DNA of 64,000 bases from an uncultured Roseibium sp. (GCF_963675985.1 NZ_OY780958.1:868001-932000), one strand, 5' to 3'; shown: positions 50,662 through 59,316, counted from the stretch's first letter. Made by a program: numbers and translations. Notes: generated from the sequence alone by a model not told the origin.

Positions 50662-51624
50662 ATGACGACGAAAACCTGTATCGCCTCCGGCCTCAACACC
50701 AGCTTCCTGCCCGGCAGCGACATGACTGCTCTCGCCGATGTTCTGGACACTTACGAGACCTATGACATGAGCCACGTGGAGATCACCTCCCGCCGGCTCG
50801 ACGTGATCATGGGCGGCCGGATCATCGAGGAGCGGGCCAAGGCGGCGGAAGACGTGCTCGCCGGGCGCAAGATCAACTACGTGCTCCACGCGGACCATGC
50901 GATCAATCTCATGAACCTTCCCGACCTGGAGATGCACCGGGCGACCGCCGCTGCGTCCGTGGAACTGTGCCGCCGCTACGGCATGACCTCCATGGTGATG
51001 CATTCCGGCAATGCGCCGAAGGACGTCTGGGCCGAATCCCGCGACAAGCTGCTCGAAATCGAGCGCGAGGAACTGAAGCGCCTCGGCGATCTCGCCGCCG
51101 AGGCGGGCGTGCAGATCGCCGTTGAGAACCTGATCGCAGACCCGAGCGGCAACCGGGTCGAATCCGGCGCCGATCCGCGCCCGCTCGCCGAGCAGATCGC
51201 CGCGGTCAATCACCCGGCCATCGGCGGCTGCCTCGACTTTGGTCATGCCTTCCTGTCGGCGCCAGTGCTCGGCTTCGATTTCGTCGATGCCATTTCCGAA
51301 TTCTCGGGCCAGGTCTGGCACCTGCACCTGCACGATAATTTCGGCATTCCGGACTGCAAAACCAACAGCGACGAGGGCTCGCGCATTTCGCTCGGCATCG
51401 GCGACCTGCACCTGCCCATGGGCTGGGGCACGATCCCCTGGCGGGAGCTGCTGCCGAAGATGGATTTCCGGAAGGGCACCTACGCGATGATCGAATTGCG
51501 CGGCCGCTACCGGGAAGTGGAGGACAAAGTCGCGTCTACCGCCAAGGTCTTCGCCGACTACTGGAACGGCGACGTTTCTCTCGACGACGCGCTTGCCGCC
51601 GCACAGTCGCCGGAGAAGATGTGA
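50662..51624 (+). CDS. TIM-barrel sugar-phosphate isomerase/epimerase-like protein (copy 1)
   Basis: The protein has 320 residues from the ATG at 50662, 23 bases after the permease stop. The xylose isomerase-like (AP endonuclease 2) fold is indicated by YVLHADHAINLM, MVMHSGNAP, QIAVENLIAD, GGCLDFGHAFLSAP and VWHLHLHDNFGI. The metal ligands are the expected Glu, Asp, His and Glu (ENL, DFGH, HLHD and IELRGR). It probably isomerises or epimerises the imported compound. The substrate is unknown. Confidence 0.82.
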   Translation: MTTKTCIASGLNTSFLPGSDMTALADVLDTYETYDMSHVEITSRRLDVIMGGRIIEERAKAAEDVLAGRKINYVLHADHAINLMNLPDLEMHRATAAASVELCRRYGMTSMVMHSGNAPKDVWAESRDKLLEIEREELKRLGDLAAEAGVQIAVENLIADPSGNRVESGADPRPLAEQIAAVNHPAIGGCLDFGHAFLSAPVLGFDFVDAISEFSGQVWHLHLHDNFGIPDCKTNSDEGSRISLGIGDLHLPMGWGTIPWRELLPKMDFRKGTYAMIELRGRYREVEDKVASTAKVFADYWNGDVSLDDALAAAQSPEKM

Positions 51625-52553
51625 TGCTGGACCGGATCACCCACACGGGTTTCAACGCCGCCCAGTTCGGCATGCACGGCGATCTGGCCGCGCTGGACCG
51701 GCGGCTCGGAGAACAGGTCGAGCTCGGTGCGGAAGTGTGTGAGCTGAACGCAGTGCGGCTCGATGCGGTTTCCGGCTGCCGGCTGATGCCGCAGCGGGTC
51801 GCGGAACTGAAGAGCGTGCTCTCGCGTCATTCTATCCGCTACACGCTGCACGGGCCAATCGCGGTCAACCTGATGGACGAGCCGCATCTCGACCTCCAGG
51901 TCCGCGCGGCCGAGGCCACCCTGGAGCTGGCTTCGGAATGCGAGGCGAATATCGTCGTTCTCCATCCGGGCCGGGTACATCCCGCACTCTGGGTCGACCA
52001 GTCGCGGGGTTTGCTGGCACGGGAGCGGGAGACGCTGTCGAAACTCTCCGACCGGGCGCAGGCGCTGGGCGTGAAAATCGCCTATGAGAACATGAGCCCG
52101 AACCGGCGGATCATCGCCGGAACGGAAACCTCCTATGCGCTCGATCTGGTGGCCCTGGCCGACCAGGTTGCCGCCATCGCTCATCCGGCCCTTGTTGCCT
52201 GTCTCGATGTCAGCCACGCCCAGCAGGGCGCGGTGCTGCAGGGCTTCGATATGTACGAGCAAGCGGCCGAACTGGCGCCGCACGTCGGACACATCCACTT
52301 TTCCGATTCCACCGGCGTGCCGTCCACGATCCTTTGGGACGACGAGGGCGAGCGCCTGTTCTTCGGCATCGGCGACATGCACGCCCCGCCCGGTTTCGGC
52401 GCCATCGACTTCGACCGGCTGGCCAAGCTTCTGCGCATCCGGGATAACACGGCCATCGTGATCGAGCTTCGGGCGAACCACTACGGTCACAGCCGGGAAC
52501 AGACGCTGGCAGCAGCGAAGGCGTTCGCGGAAACGGTGAATGCGCTGAGTTGA
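51624..52553 (+). CDS. TIM-barrel sugar-phosphate isomerase/epimerase-like protein (copy 2)
   Basis: The protein has 309 residues and begins in a TGATG overlap with copy 1. It has the same fold with YTLHGPIAVNLM, IVVLHPGRVHP, KIAYENMSP, VACLDVSHA, VGHIHFSDS and IVIELRANH. It is a distant paralogue of the preceding protein, so the two may form a heteromer or catalyse successive steps. The metal-ligand positions are again conserved. Confidence 0.82.
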   Translation: MLDRITHTGFNAAQFGMHGDLAALDRRLGEQVELGAEVCELNAVRLDAVSGCRLMPQRVAELKSVLSRHSIRYTLHGPIAVNLMDEPHLDLQVRAAEATLELASECEANIVVLHPGRVHPALWVDQSRGLLARERETLSKLSDRAQALGVKIAYENMSPNRRIIAGTETSYALDLVALADQVAAIAHPALVACLDVSHAQQGAVLQGFDMYEQAAELAPHVGHIHFSDSTGVPSTILWDDEGERLFFGIGDMHAPPGFGAIDFDRLAKLLRIRDNTAIVIELRANHYGHSREQTLAAAKAFAETVNALS

Positions 52554-52580
52554 GGGTATGTGGCCATGCCGTTTGCACCA

Positions 52581-52603
52581 GTCTCCCTCCTTGAGGGGGA
52601 GAC
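52581..52603. terminator. Hairpin after the ABC-isomerase operon
   Basis: GTCTCCCTCC-TTGA-GGGGGAGAC forms an 8-9 bp stem. No T-run follows. It may end the operon weakly or be a REP-like unit, because the CTCCC/GGGAG arms resemble the palindromes at the left of the window. Confidence 0.35.
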
Positions 52604-52709
52604 GGGAGCAAGTGGCGCGGCGGTCTCCAAGCTCCTGGTTGTCTGAGCACAGAGGCTAAGGTGTCGTGGAAGTGCGCTCTCCTTATGGGCCGTAGACGGG
52701 AAGGCAACG

Positions 52710-53600
52710 TCAGGGGCGTTTCCGAGTCAGGATCCGGTTCACGAAGGCAGCGAGGACAGGCCCGACGGTGTCTGTCTGCGCTCCGATGTGGAGGGCGGGG
52801 GAAATGTGATTGTGGCCTGTGAGATAGTGCATCCGCGGCCAATCGCCGGTCTGTTTCAGGGCCGCCTCGACGACATGTCCCGCCTGCCGCTGGAACTGGG
52901 GTGGGTCCAGTTCGGACACGGTGAACAGGAGCGGCAGTCCGCAGGTCAGCAGCGGGCCAACGGTCTCGTGTTCGGCCGAGTTTCCGGGGCCGTCGCCGAA
53001 ATAGGCGGCCTCGAACCCCAGGGGGTCGTGGCGGGCGAAATCGTATATGCCTGACATCAGCACGGCCGCAGAAACGTTCGGAGACCGTGCGCCGGCGTGG
53101 CCGCTGAGATAGCCTGCGGCATGAACCGCGCCCGCGGATTGTCCCGCCAGGAAGATATCCGTGGCGCCGTCGAAGAGCTTGTCTTTGTTCTCCGCGATCC
53201 AGTCGACGGCGCGACCAACATCTTCGGCACCGGCCGGCCAGCGGGCCGCGGGGGCGAGCCGGTAGGTCATGGCGACGCCGGCCAGTCCGTTCCCGGCCGC
53301 CCAGCGGCCAATGTTGCCGTAAAAGCGTGCGTCCGCGCCACCCTTGCCGCCGGCGGAAAATCCGCCGCCGTGGACATAGACGAAAACGGCTCGCACCGGC
53401 CGGCCTCCCGACGGGAGATAGAGGTCGAGCAGGTTACGGTCATCGGACCCGTAGCGGATATCGAACTCCGCCCTGCAGGTGTCGTCCTCCGGCTCGGTAA
53501 GCGCGGACATGACCGCGTAGGTGCGCTCGATGAGGTCCGGCGTCAGGACGGCGCCGAGACTTTCCAGCTCTTCCGGCGGTCCGGGGGGGAATGGGATCAT
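52710..53600 (-). CDS. Alpha/beta hydrolase, hormone-sensitive-lipase-like esterase
   Basis: The protein has 296 residues. The HGGGF oxyanion motif (VYVHGGGFSAGGK) and the nucleophile GQSAGA are clear. The acid is likely Asp in VSELDPPQF and the His is in LTGHNHISP. Members hydrolyse short acyl esters or formyl-kynurenine-like amides. It is 48 bases downstream of the luciferase-like oxidoreductase gene on the same strand, so the two may be cotranscribed. Confidence 0.88.
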   Translation of the reverse strand: MIPFPPGPPEELESLGAVLTPDLIERTYAVMSALTEPEDDTCRAEFDIRYGSDDRNLLDLYLPSGGRPVRAVFVYVHGGGFSAGGKGGADARFYGNIGRWAAGNGLAGVAMTYRLAPAARWPAGAEDVGRAVDWIAENKDKLFDGATDIFLAGQSAGAVHAAGYLSGHAGARSPNVSAAVLMSGIYDFARHDPLGFEAAYFGDGPGNSAEHETVGPLLTCGLPLLFTVSELDPPQFQRQAGHVVEAALKQTGDWPRMHYLTGHNHISPALHIGAQTDTVGPVLAAFVNRILTRKRP

Positions 53601-53648
53601 TGCGAAGCTCCAATACCGGCAGGGGTGCTTTGCCCGGCCGGCTTCCTG

Positions 53649-54659
53649 TCAATCGAATGCGGGTATGACGTGGCGGGCGAACAGGTCGACCGAGGTAATC
53701 ACCTGGTCGACGGTGAGATCGCCGAAAGCGAACCAGGACACCAGATAATTCGTGCCGCAGCGCTCGGCTTCCTCAAGGGCGTAGGTTCTGACGGTCTCGG
53801 GAGAGCCGGCACAACCGTTTCTCATGCCTTCCAGTTCCTCCCAGGTGTCCGGATAGAGGTCCGTCAGGGGAGCTCCATAGCCATGATCTTCCCAGAGTTT
53901 GCGGAAACTGTGCAGCCAGCGTTCATAGGCGCGTGCCGCGAGCCTCTTTGCTTCCGCGTCCGTTTCGGCGACGACGATATGCCGACTGACCCCGACAAGC
54001 GGCAGATCGTCCAGGCTCCGGCCTTCGGCGGTCCAGGCTTTCTTATAGACGTCGGTCAGGGCCCGGACCTGATCGTCGAACGCCAGGGTGACCGTGTTGA
54101 GCCCGTTCTTTCCGGCCCATTCGAAACTCTCACGTGACCTGGTGCCGTACCACAGCTCCGGATGGGGCTGTTGAACCGGTCTCAGCGTCATCGGAACGTT
54201 TTTAAACGCGTAATACTTGCCTTCATAGGTGAGCATGTCGGATTTCAGAGCCTCAAGGATCAGCTCCGAGGCCTCGAAATAGCGGCCCTGCATCTCGTCG
54301 GCCGGAATACCGTAGAAGCCCGCTTCGATGGGGGAGATGCCCTTGCCCATCCCGAGCATGAACCGGCCGCCGGACATGTTGTCGAGCATGCAGATTTCTT
54401 CCGCGAGGCGAAGTGGGTGATAGAGAGGGAGGATGTAGATCAGCGTGCCGAAGCGGAGCGTCCTGGTCCGCTGTGCAACCGCGGAAAGATAGACCGAAGG
54501 CGAAGTTGCGTAGCCGAGCGGCGTATTGTGATGCTCCGCCACGTGATAGGCGTGCATCCCGCACCGGTCATAGGCCTCGACCATCCGCAGACGGTTTTCA
54601 AAATGCGCATCAAGCGGCACGCCGCTGTCGTCCAGATGATCAAATACACCGAATTTCAC
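53649..54659 (-). CDS. Luciferase-like (LLM class) flavin-dependent oxidoreductase
   Basis: The protein has 336 residues from a GTG at 54659 preceded by GGGAGGCGG; a longer open frame is not family-like. The opening MKFGVFDHLDDSGVPL and AYHVAEHHNTPLGYATSPSVYLSAVAQRT, quoted in parts, are typical of bacterial luciferase-like monooxygenases using FMNH2 or F420. GRFMLGMGKGISPIEAGFYGI is also characteristic. The substrate is unknown. Confidence 0.88.
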   Translation of the reverse strand: MKFGVFDHLDDSGVPLDAHFENRLRMVEAYDRCGMHAYHVAEHHNTPLGYATSPSVYLSAVAQRTRTLRFGTLIYILPLYHPLRLAEEICMLDNMSGGRFMLGMGKGISPIEAGFYGIPADEMQGRYFEASELILEALKSDMLTYEGKYYAFKNVPMTLRPVQQPHPELWYGTRSRESFEWAGKNGLNTVTLAFDDQVRALTDVYKKAWTAEGRSLDDLPLVGVSRHIVVAETDAEAKRLAARAYERWLHSFRKLWEDHGYGAPLTDLYPDTWEELEGMRNGCAGSPETVRTYALEEAERCGTNYLVSWFAFGDLTVDQVITSVDLFARHVIPAFD

Positions 54660-54790
54660 TACCCGCCTCCCGTCCGAACCGCATTGTTGAACGCGAACCT
54701 GATTTCGGTCCGCTTTGTGATTCCCCGGTTCGGTATCGGTATAATAGACAAGGGTCTGGAGATCCCTGCAACAGTCTCGTGGCCATGTGG

Positions 54791-54920
54791 CTATTGCAGC
54801 CAATGCGGCTCCAGGATCGGGACCTGCAGGTTACGCTTCGCCAGGTTTCTGCGCTATCGACTTCGATCGGCAGGTGAAGCTGCTTGCTTCCAAGTTTACC
54901 CTGTCTATCGGAATTGTCAT
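54791..54920 (-). pseudogene. Relic A: C-terminal fragment of a lost gene
   Basis: Read on the minus strand, the last codons give RNLQVPILEPHWLQ and a TAG at the left end. The upstream codons (KQLHLPIEVDSAETW) connect through a one-base deletion. The last 54 bases are nearly identical to those at 57886-57940, with mostly silent or conservative changes. It is therefore the tail of a gene that once existed in two copies. The parent family is not recognised. Confidence 0.5.
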
Positions 54921-54998
54921 GCGATGACCGGGGGAAGCCGGCAGGGATGGCTCATTTTCTGCCCGCCCTCCTGTGAGAAGAGGGGACGCTGGTTCACA

Positions 54999-55244
54999 TT
55001 ACGCTGCGCGGCGGGTGAGATGGGCGTAGAGGCGCGCCCTCTGGTCGCCGATGAAGATCCGGTCCCAGCGTTCGAACGCATCCAACCATTCGTTCCGGAC
55101 GCCGCCATGCGCATCCGGGTCGTTTTGATGCGCACATGAGATGTCATCCCGCTGGCATAGGTGAGGCAGTCGCGGCAGTCGAAATTCGGGTTCGAGCACT
55201 TGGTCGCTTTTGCCTGAACGGGCGCTCCGCGTGTCACCTTCCAA
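54999..55244 (-). CDS. Possible small gene of unknown function
   Basis: An 81-residue frame whose second half (GGVRNEWLDAFERWDRIF, then GDQRARLYAHLTRRAA) has the GC-rich third positions of real genes in this genome. The first half is less convincing. A neighbouring frame carries a cysteine-rich segment (CSNPNFDCRDC), so a frameshifted small gene is possible. No family is recognised. Confidence 0.25.
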   Translation of the reverse strand: MEGDTRSARSGKSDQVLEPEFRLPRLPHLCQRDDISCAHQNDPDAHGGVRNEWLDAFERWDRIFIGDQRARLYAHLTRRAA

Positions 55245-55491
55245 GTCTTGAATCCCTGACTTTTAATACAAGCAGACATTAAAATCCCGCAACGCAATGG
55301 TTGCAGGTTCCAAAAAGCAGATCGTCACGCTAACATGCCGCGCCAATTGATAAAAAGCTCCTATCTGCACAACCGAAATCACGAAATTCAATGTCCGGAG
55401 CATGGTGTCTCCAGGCAGATCCTTCTTGTTCCAGGCGGCAGTGGGTCAGGGCTGATGGTTTGAGTTCGTTTTGACTTGGAGATCCGTTTTT
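55245..55491. other. Upstream region of the TPR-acyltransferase gene
   Basis: AT-richer intergenic sequence with no supported gene, presumably holding the promoter. With the relic and the weak small frame this accounts for the 832 bases between 54660 and 55491. Confidence 0.4.
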
Positions 55492-57825
55492 ATGTCCGAA
55501 TTTTCCAGCAGGTCGATGGAACCGGTGGTTACGCCGGAAGCAGCAACTCTTCCTGCTGAACCGGCCGGCCGCACCGGGCAAACAGATCTGGCCGTCGATA
55601 CAAGGTTGCCGGATGACCCAACGGCGCTGATGGACCTTGCACGGAAGGCCCGTGGCCTCGGTGACAACGGACAGGCGCTCGCCTTGTTCGAGGCGGCGGC
55701 CCTCGCTTCGCCCGAATTACTCCATGCGCATATGGAGATCGCCAAGACATTGCGGGCAATGAACCGGTCGGAAGAAGCCGCGCGGCGTTATCGCGATGTT
55801 CTGGCCCGAAAGCCGGACGATCGCATCGCTCACGCTGCGCTTATGGGCCTGGGGAAAGCGTACCGTCGTCTTGGCCGCAACGAGCAGGCGCTTGAGGCCT
55901 TTGAAATCGCGGCAGATACCAATCCCGAAGACCTGTCTGCAAAGCTGGCGGTCGCGGAAACGTTGCGGGTGCTGAAGCGTTCGGATGACGCAGACCGGTA
56001 CTACCGGGACGTTCTCGAAAAAGAGCCGAAGGATCGCACCGCGCTTGTGGGCATGGCGCGCAGGGCAACTGGCCTTGGCGATCACGAGCAGGCATTGGCG
56101 CTTTTCCAGGCGGCTGCAGAGGCGCATCCAGGCTTCCTGCCGGCGGAATTGGGGCAGGCGAAACTGCTTCAGGCGATGAACCGCAAGGGTGAGGCGGCTG
56201 CCGTTCTCGAGCGCTTGCATGCGCGGAATCCCGATAGCCTGATGTTGAAATTCAGATTGGCCATGGCCCGTAAGGCACTCGACGATTCGCCGGGTGCAAA
56301 TCGTCTGATAGATGAAATTGTGTCGCTTCCGGTCAAGGAGCTTGATGCGAGAGACTGTCACCTTCTGATCGATGCCGCGCTTTTGTTCGATCGCGCTTCG
56401 GTGGCATGTGACCTTTCCGCCAGAGCCCTGGAGATCTATCCGGATGATCTCGACATCCTGATCGACCGGTTGAGATCGCTCGCCCTTGCACAAGACCGGG
56501 CATCGTTCGTGGCGCTCTATTCGGAAACCCGGGACAAATGGGAGGAGAGGCCGGATATCGACTACTGGGCGGCCCGGTTCCTGTGGATGCAGGACAGGAC
56601 GGCGGAGTCGGTCAGTCTGCTTCGAGCCATTCTCACCCGCGATCCGGAAAACGCGAAAGTCCTGTCGATGCTGCTGGATATCTATACGAATTCCTTGGGG
56701 CATGAGCAGGTGTTCACGGAGATCCTGCAGCGTCTGATCCGGCTTCCGTCCGGTGCCAATCTGCCCCGCCATATCGAATTGGTTCGCCGCATCGCTCATG
56801 CCGAAGACGGCGATGCGCAGGGAAACTTGCTGAAAAAGGCCTTGGCCGACGCTGACAAGGCTGCCACCGTTTCGATCGTGGAACAGACCAAACATGAACC
56901 GCTCGAGGCTGCGGGTTCCAGTGCCGGGAGCGCGGACCATGGAGGGCAGGACCCGGATTCCGCGGGGCTGTATACGATGGCAAGGCCAATCAGCCGTTTC
57001 GTAACCGGTCTCAGGCAAACACTTCACGGTTCACGGAATTGGTATCTGCCGACAGGCCATTTCACCGTTTCGACCGCCTGGCGCTTTGCTGACCAATCCT
57101 CATATGCGTTCGACGACTGGCTGGAGAAGGCTCAGTGGGGTGCTGCCGTGCAGCGGTTGATCAACCGCGCGATGATTGAAGACGAAAACAATCTCGATCA
57201 CCTGATGGAGTATATCGATCTTCCAGATATCTCCGCGTTGCTGGCGCGTTCCGCGAACCGCCAGCCGTTCCTGGTGGCGACAACGCATCTGGGATACGGC
57301 CTGAGCCTTTGGTATCTGTCGAAAATGCTGCCGAAATTGCATCACCTGAGATTATTCGGAACGAATGACGGTGATGCTCTTCCGTTCAGACCCATTCATG
57401 ACTGGCCGAACAGGATGGCGGCGATCCGCGCGATGATGACCGTCTTGGGGGACGGCGGCTCCATCTTCGCGACGGGCGACCAGCTGCCCCTGGATACCAC
57501 CGGCCGGGACAAAGGGGCCGTCTCCATGGCAAGTCTGTTCGGATATATTCAGCCCTTCAGTTCGCTCCTTCCGAAACTGGCGTACCGAGACTCGATCCCG
57601 ATCTACTGGGTTCATGGCACATGCAAAAATCGCAGGTTTGCGATTGAGCTGAAAGCCATGTCCAGCCCGCAGCCAGGGGAAACGGAAGCCGACTGGATAG
57701 CCCGATGGACGGGCGAATACACGAGGATGCTGGAACGGGTGATGTCGGGCGCCCCGGAAGAGCACAATGTGCTGGGCAGCTACTGGAAGCGTTTCTCCGG
57801 GGTGCAGGTGCCGCAGGGCTCCTGA
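55492..57825 (+). CDS. TPR-repeat protein fused to an LPLAT/LpxL-like acyltransferase domain
   Basis: The protein has 777 residues from the ATG at 55492, with GGAG ten bases upstream. Residues about 35-230 contain tandem TPR-like units with the repeating pattern RKARGLGDNGQALALFEAAA, RKPDDRIAHAALMGLG and RRATGLGDHEQALALFQAAA. Helical repeats continue to about 430. Residues 496-777 resemble lipid A late acyltransferases: an AWRFAD start, a FLVATTHLGYG segment with His599, GTNDGDA, MTVLGDGGSIFATGDQ and a C-terminal EYTRMLERVMSG-YWKRF. The canonical HxxxxD/E pair is not clear (H-L-G-Y-G-L). No transmembrane helix is obvious. The substrate may be a surface glycolipid, which is inference. Confidence 0.7.
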   Translation: MSEFSSRSMEPVVTPEAATLPAEPAGRTGQTDLAVDTRLPDDPTALMDLARKARGLGDNGQALALFEAAALASPELLHAHMEIAKTLRAMNRSEEAARRYRDVLARKPDDRIAHAALMGLGKAYRRLGRNEQALEAFEIAADTNPEDLSAKLAVAETLRVLKRSDDADRYYRDVLEKEPKDRTALVGMARRATGLGDHEQALALFQAAAEAHPGFLPAELGQAKLLQAMNRKGEAAAVLERLHARNPDSLMLKFRLAMARKALDDSPGANRLIDEIVSLPVKELDARDCHLLIDAALLFDRASVACDLSARALEIYPDDLDILIDRLRSLALAQDRASFVALYSETRDKWEERPDIDYWAARFLWMQDRTAESVSLLRAILTRDPENAKVLSMLLDIYTNSLGHEQVFTEILQRLIRLPSGANLPRHIELVRRIAHAEDGDAQGNLLKKALADADKAATVSIVEQTKHEPLEAAGSSAGSADHGGQDPDSAGLYTMARPISRFVTGLRQTLHGSRNWYLPTGHFTVSTAWRFADQSSYAFDDWLEKAQWGAAVQRLINRAMIEDENNLDHLMEYIDLPDISALLARSANRQPFLVATTHLGYGLSLWYLSKMLPKLHHLRLFGTNDGDALPFRPIHDWPNRMAAIRAMMTVLGDGGSIFATGDQLPLDTTGRDKGAVSMASLFGYIQPFSSLLPKLAYRDSIPIYWVHGTCKNRRFAIELKAMSSPQPGETEADWIARWTGEYTRMLERVMSGAPEEHNVLGSYWKRFSGVQVPQGS

Positions 57826-57885
57826 CGATCGGCACCGTCGATTGTCAGGTCAGGTCGACCTTTTTGCCCCACGTCGAGCGCAGAC

Positions 57886-57960
57886 CTACTGCAGGCAATG
57901 CGGCTCCAGGATCGGGATCTGCAGGTTGCGCTCCGGCCAGAAGTCGGTCTTTTCCACCTT
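57886..57960 (-). pseudogene. Relic B: C-terminal fragment of the same lost gene
   Basis: On the minus strand this reads KVEKTDFWPERNLQIPILEP-HCLQ followed by TAG. It matches relic A at 54791-54844 and is in frame where A has lost one base. Upstream it runs straight into a palindromic repeat, so the rest of the gene is gone. The two relics flank the TPR-acyltransferase gene. Confidence 0.5.
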
Positions 57961-57963
57961 TAT

Positions 57964-58020
57964 CCGGTTTTGACGCACGTCTTTTTGCGAAAAACCGGTA
58001 TCCACTTTTTCGCGACGTGC
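57964..58020. repeat. Overlapping palindromes, Rhizobiales-type intergenic repeat
   Basis: CCGGTTTT (57964-57971) pairs with AAAACCGG (57991-57998). GCACGTC (57975-57981) pairs with GACGTGC (58014-58020). The two helices are mutually exclusive in part. The sequence around AAAACCGGTATCCACTTTTT followed by TGCTCTA resembles a repeat found many times between genes in Rhizobiales genomes. Confidence 0.6.
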
Positions 58021-58127
58021 TCTAGCATCCCGACGGTCGCGAGCCTTGATTTGAAGCAATGCTCAGGGAGGGGCTGACCGCTATCGCTGACAAGGGAAAA
58101 TCCTCCCGGACCGGGGTTGGAGGCGGA

Positions 58128-58652
58128 ATGAGGAAGACGCTGTTCGCACTGGTTGCGGCGGTTGCCGTGAGTTGCGGTCTGTCTGCCTGTGATGGCTTTG
58201 GGAGCGAGACGCCGCTGAAGGCAGGTGTGCGGGCAGACAGGATCGTGGTTCACAAGCATGAACGGGTATTGGAGCTGATGGCAGGGGACGTCACACTCAA
58301 ACGCTATATGATCTCACTGGGTCGCGAGCCGGTCGGGGCCAAGCAGCGTGAGGGTGACGGGCGGACCCCGGAGGGCCGGTACCGGATCGACTACCGCAAT
58401 CCGGCGAGCGGCTATCACCTGGCCCTGCATATTTCCTATCCGGATGCGAAAGATCGGGCGCGAGCGCGCAAGGCGGGCGTTTCGCCGGGCGGCGATATCA
58501 TGATCCACGGCATGCGCAACGGCTATGGCTGGATCGGCCCGTTGCACCGGCTGGTTGACTGGACCAACGGATGCATCGCGGTGACCGATACGGAAATGGA
58601 TGAAATCTGGCGGACAGTCGCCAACGGCACAGAGATCGAGATACGGCCATGA
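58128..58652 (+). CDS. L,D-transpeptidase (YkuD) family lipoprotein
   Basis: The protein has 174 residues from the ATG at 58128. A lipoprotein signal peptide ends in LSAC with Cys at residue 19-20. The YkuD domain has RVLELMAGDVTLKRYMISLG, GDGRTPEGRYRID, MIHGMRNGYGW and the catalytic DWTNGCIAVTD with HG and NGC motifs. It should cross-link or modify peptidoglycan, or anchor lipoproteins, in the periplasm. Confidence 0.88.
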   Translation: MRKTLFALVAAVAVSCGLSACDGFGSETPLKAGVRADRIVVHKHERVLELMAGDVTLKRYMISLGREPVGAKQREGDGRTPEGRYRIDYRNPASGYHLALHISYPDAKDRARARKAGVSPGGDIMIHGMRNGYGWIGPLHRLVDWTNGCIAVTDTEMDEIWRTVANGTEIEIRP

Positions 58653-58668
58653 CCAAGGGGGCTCCCTA

Positions 58669-59223
58669 ATGAACACCACCACCGTCGGATCTTCCGGCAG
58701 CACGCGCCGGTCGGTGCTGGAGGTCCTGGGTATTTGGCTTGCCGGCTGGCTTGGGGGTGGTCTTGGCGGATGCATCCTGTTTGCCGAAATCCTCCATCGT
58801 GGATCCCTGATGCGCGGCCTGCATCTGCCCGGAATCGCGTTCAGCCCGTCGGCGGGGGCTCCGTCCGATGCCTTCATTACCGGCATCGACCCGTCAGGCG
58901 TGTTGTTCTGGGGCGAATGCGGCTTGGCCGGCGGGGTGCTGGTGGCGCTTGTGCATCTGGTCCTGCTGCAGAGACGACCGGTTGCCGGATGGTCGGGCAG
59001 CCTTCTTGCGGCCCTGGTTTTGGGTCTCGGGATTGCTCTCGTGATCAATCTGGGCGGGTTGGGCCTGCTGCCACTCTTTGGTGCGCTCAGCGGCGCATTT
59101 TATGGATTGTTTGCGGGAGGAACCTCGGGCAGGCGCTTGCGCGCCATGGGTGTGAGCGCGCTGCTGTGGTTCGCTGTTGCCCTGACGTCCTTGTTGCCGC
59201 TCTGGCTCTACATCTCTGCGTAA
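58669..59223 (+). CDS. Hypothetical membrane protein
   Basis: The protein has 184 residues from the ATG at 58669, 16 bases after the transpeptidase stop. Four or five transmembrane segments are visible, including VLGIWLAGWLGGGLGGCILFAE, VLFWGECGLAGGVLVALVHLVLL and SALLWFAVALTSLLPLWLYI, quoted in parts. It is glycine-rich in the membrane parts. I do not recognise a family. It is likely cotranscribed with the transpeptidase. Confidence 0.65.
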   Translation: MNTTTVGSSGSTRRSVLEVLGIWLAGWLGGGLGGCILFAEILHRGSLMRGLHLPGIAFSPSAGAPSDAFITGIDPSGVLFWGECGLAGGVLVALVHLVLLQRRPVAGWSGSLLAALVLGLGIALVINLGGLGLLPLFGALSGAFYGLFAGGTSGRRLRAMGVSALLWFAVALTSLLPLWLYISA

Positions 59224-59253
59224 GTGAGACCAAAACCCTTGAAATCGGCACCT

Positions 59254-59295
59254 TGCCCCTGACCCACTTGTCGAGGGATCGGCGGGGCAGGGGCA
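59254..59295. terminator. Hairpin between convergent genes
   Basis: TGCCCCTG (59254-59261) pairs with CAGGGGCA (59288-59295) across a 26-base loop containing further GC-rich bases. It lies between the membrane-protein stop and the YHS gene stop. No long T-run is seen. Confidence 0.4.
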
Positions 59296-59316
59296 TTATC
59301 GCCGTTAGCCGTTATC

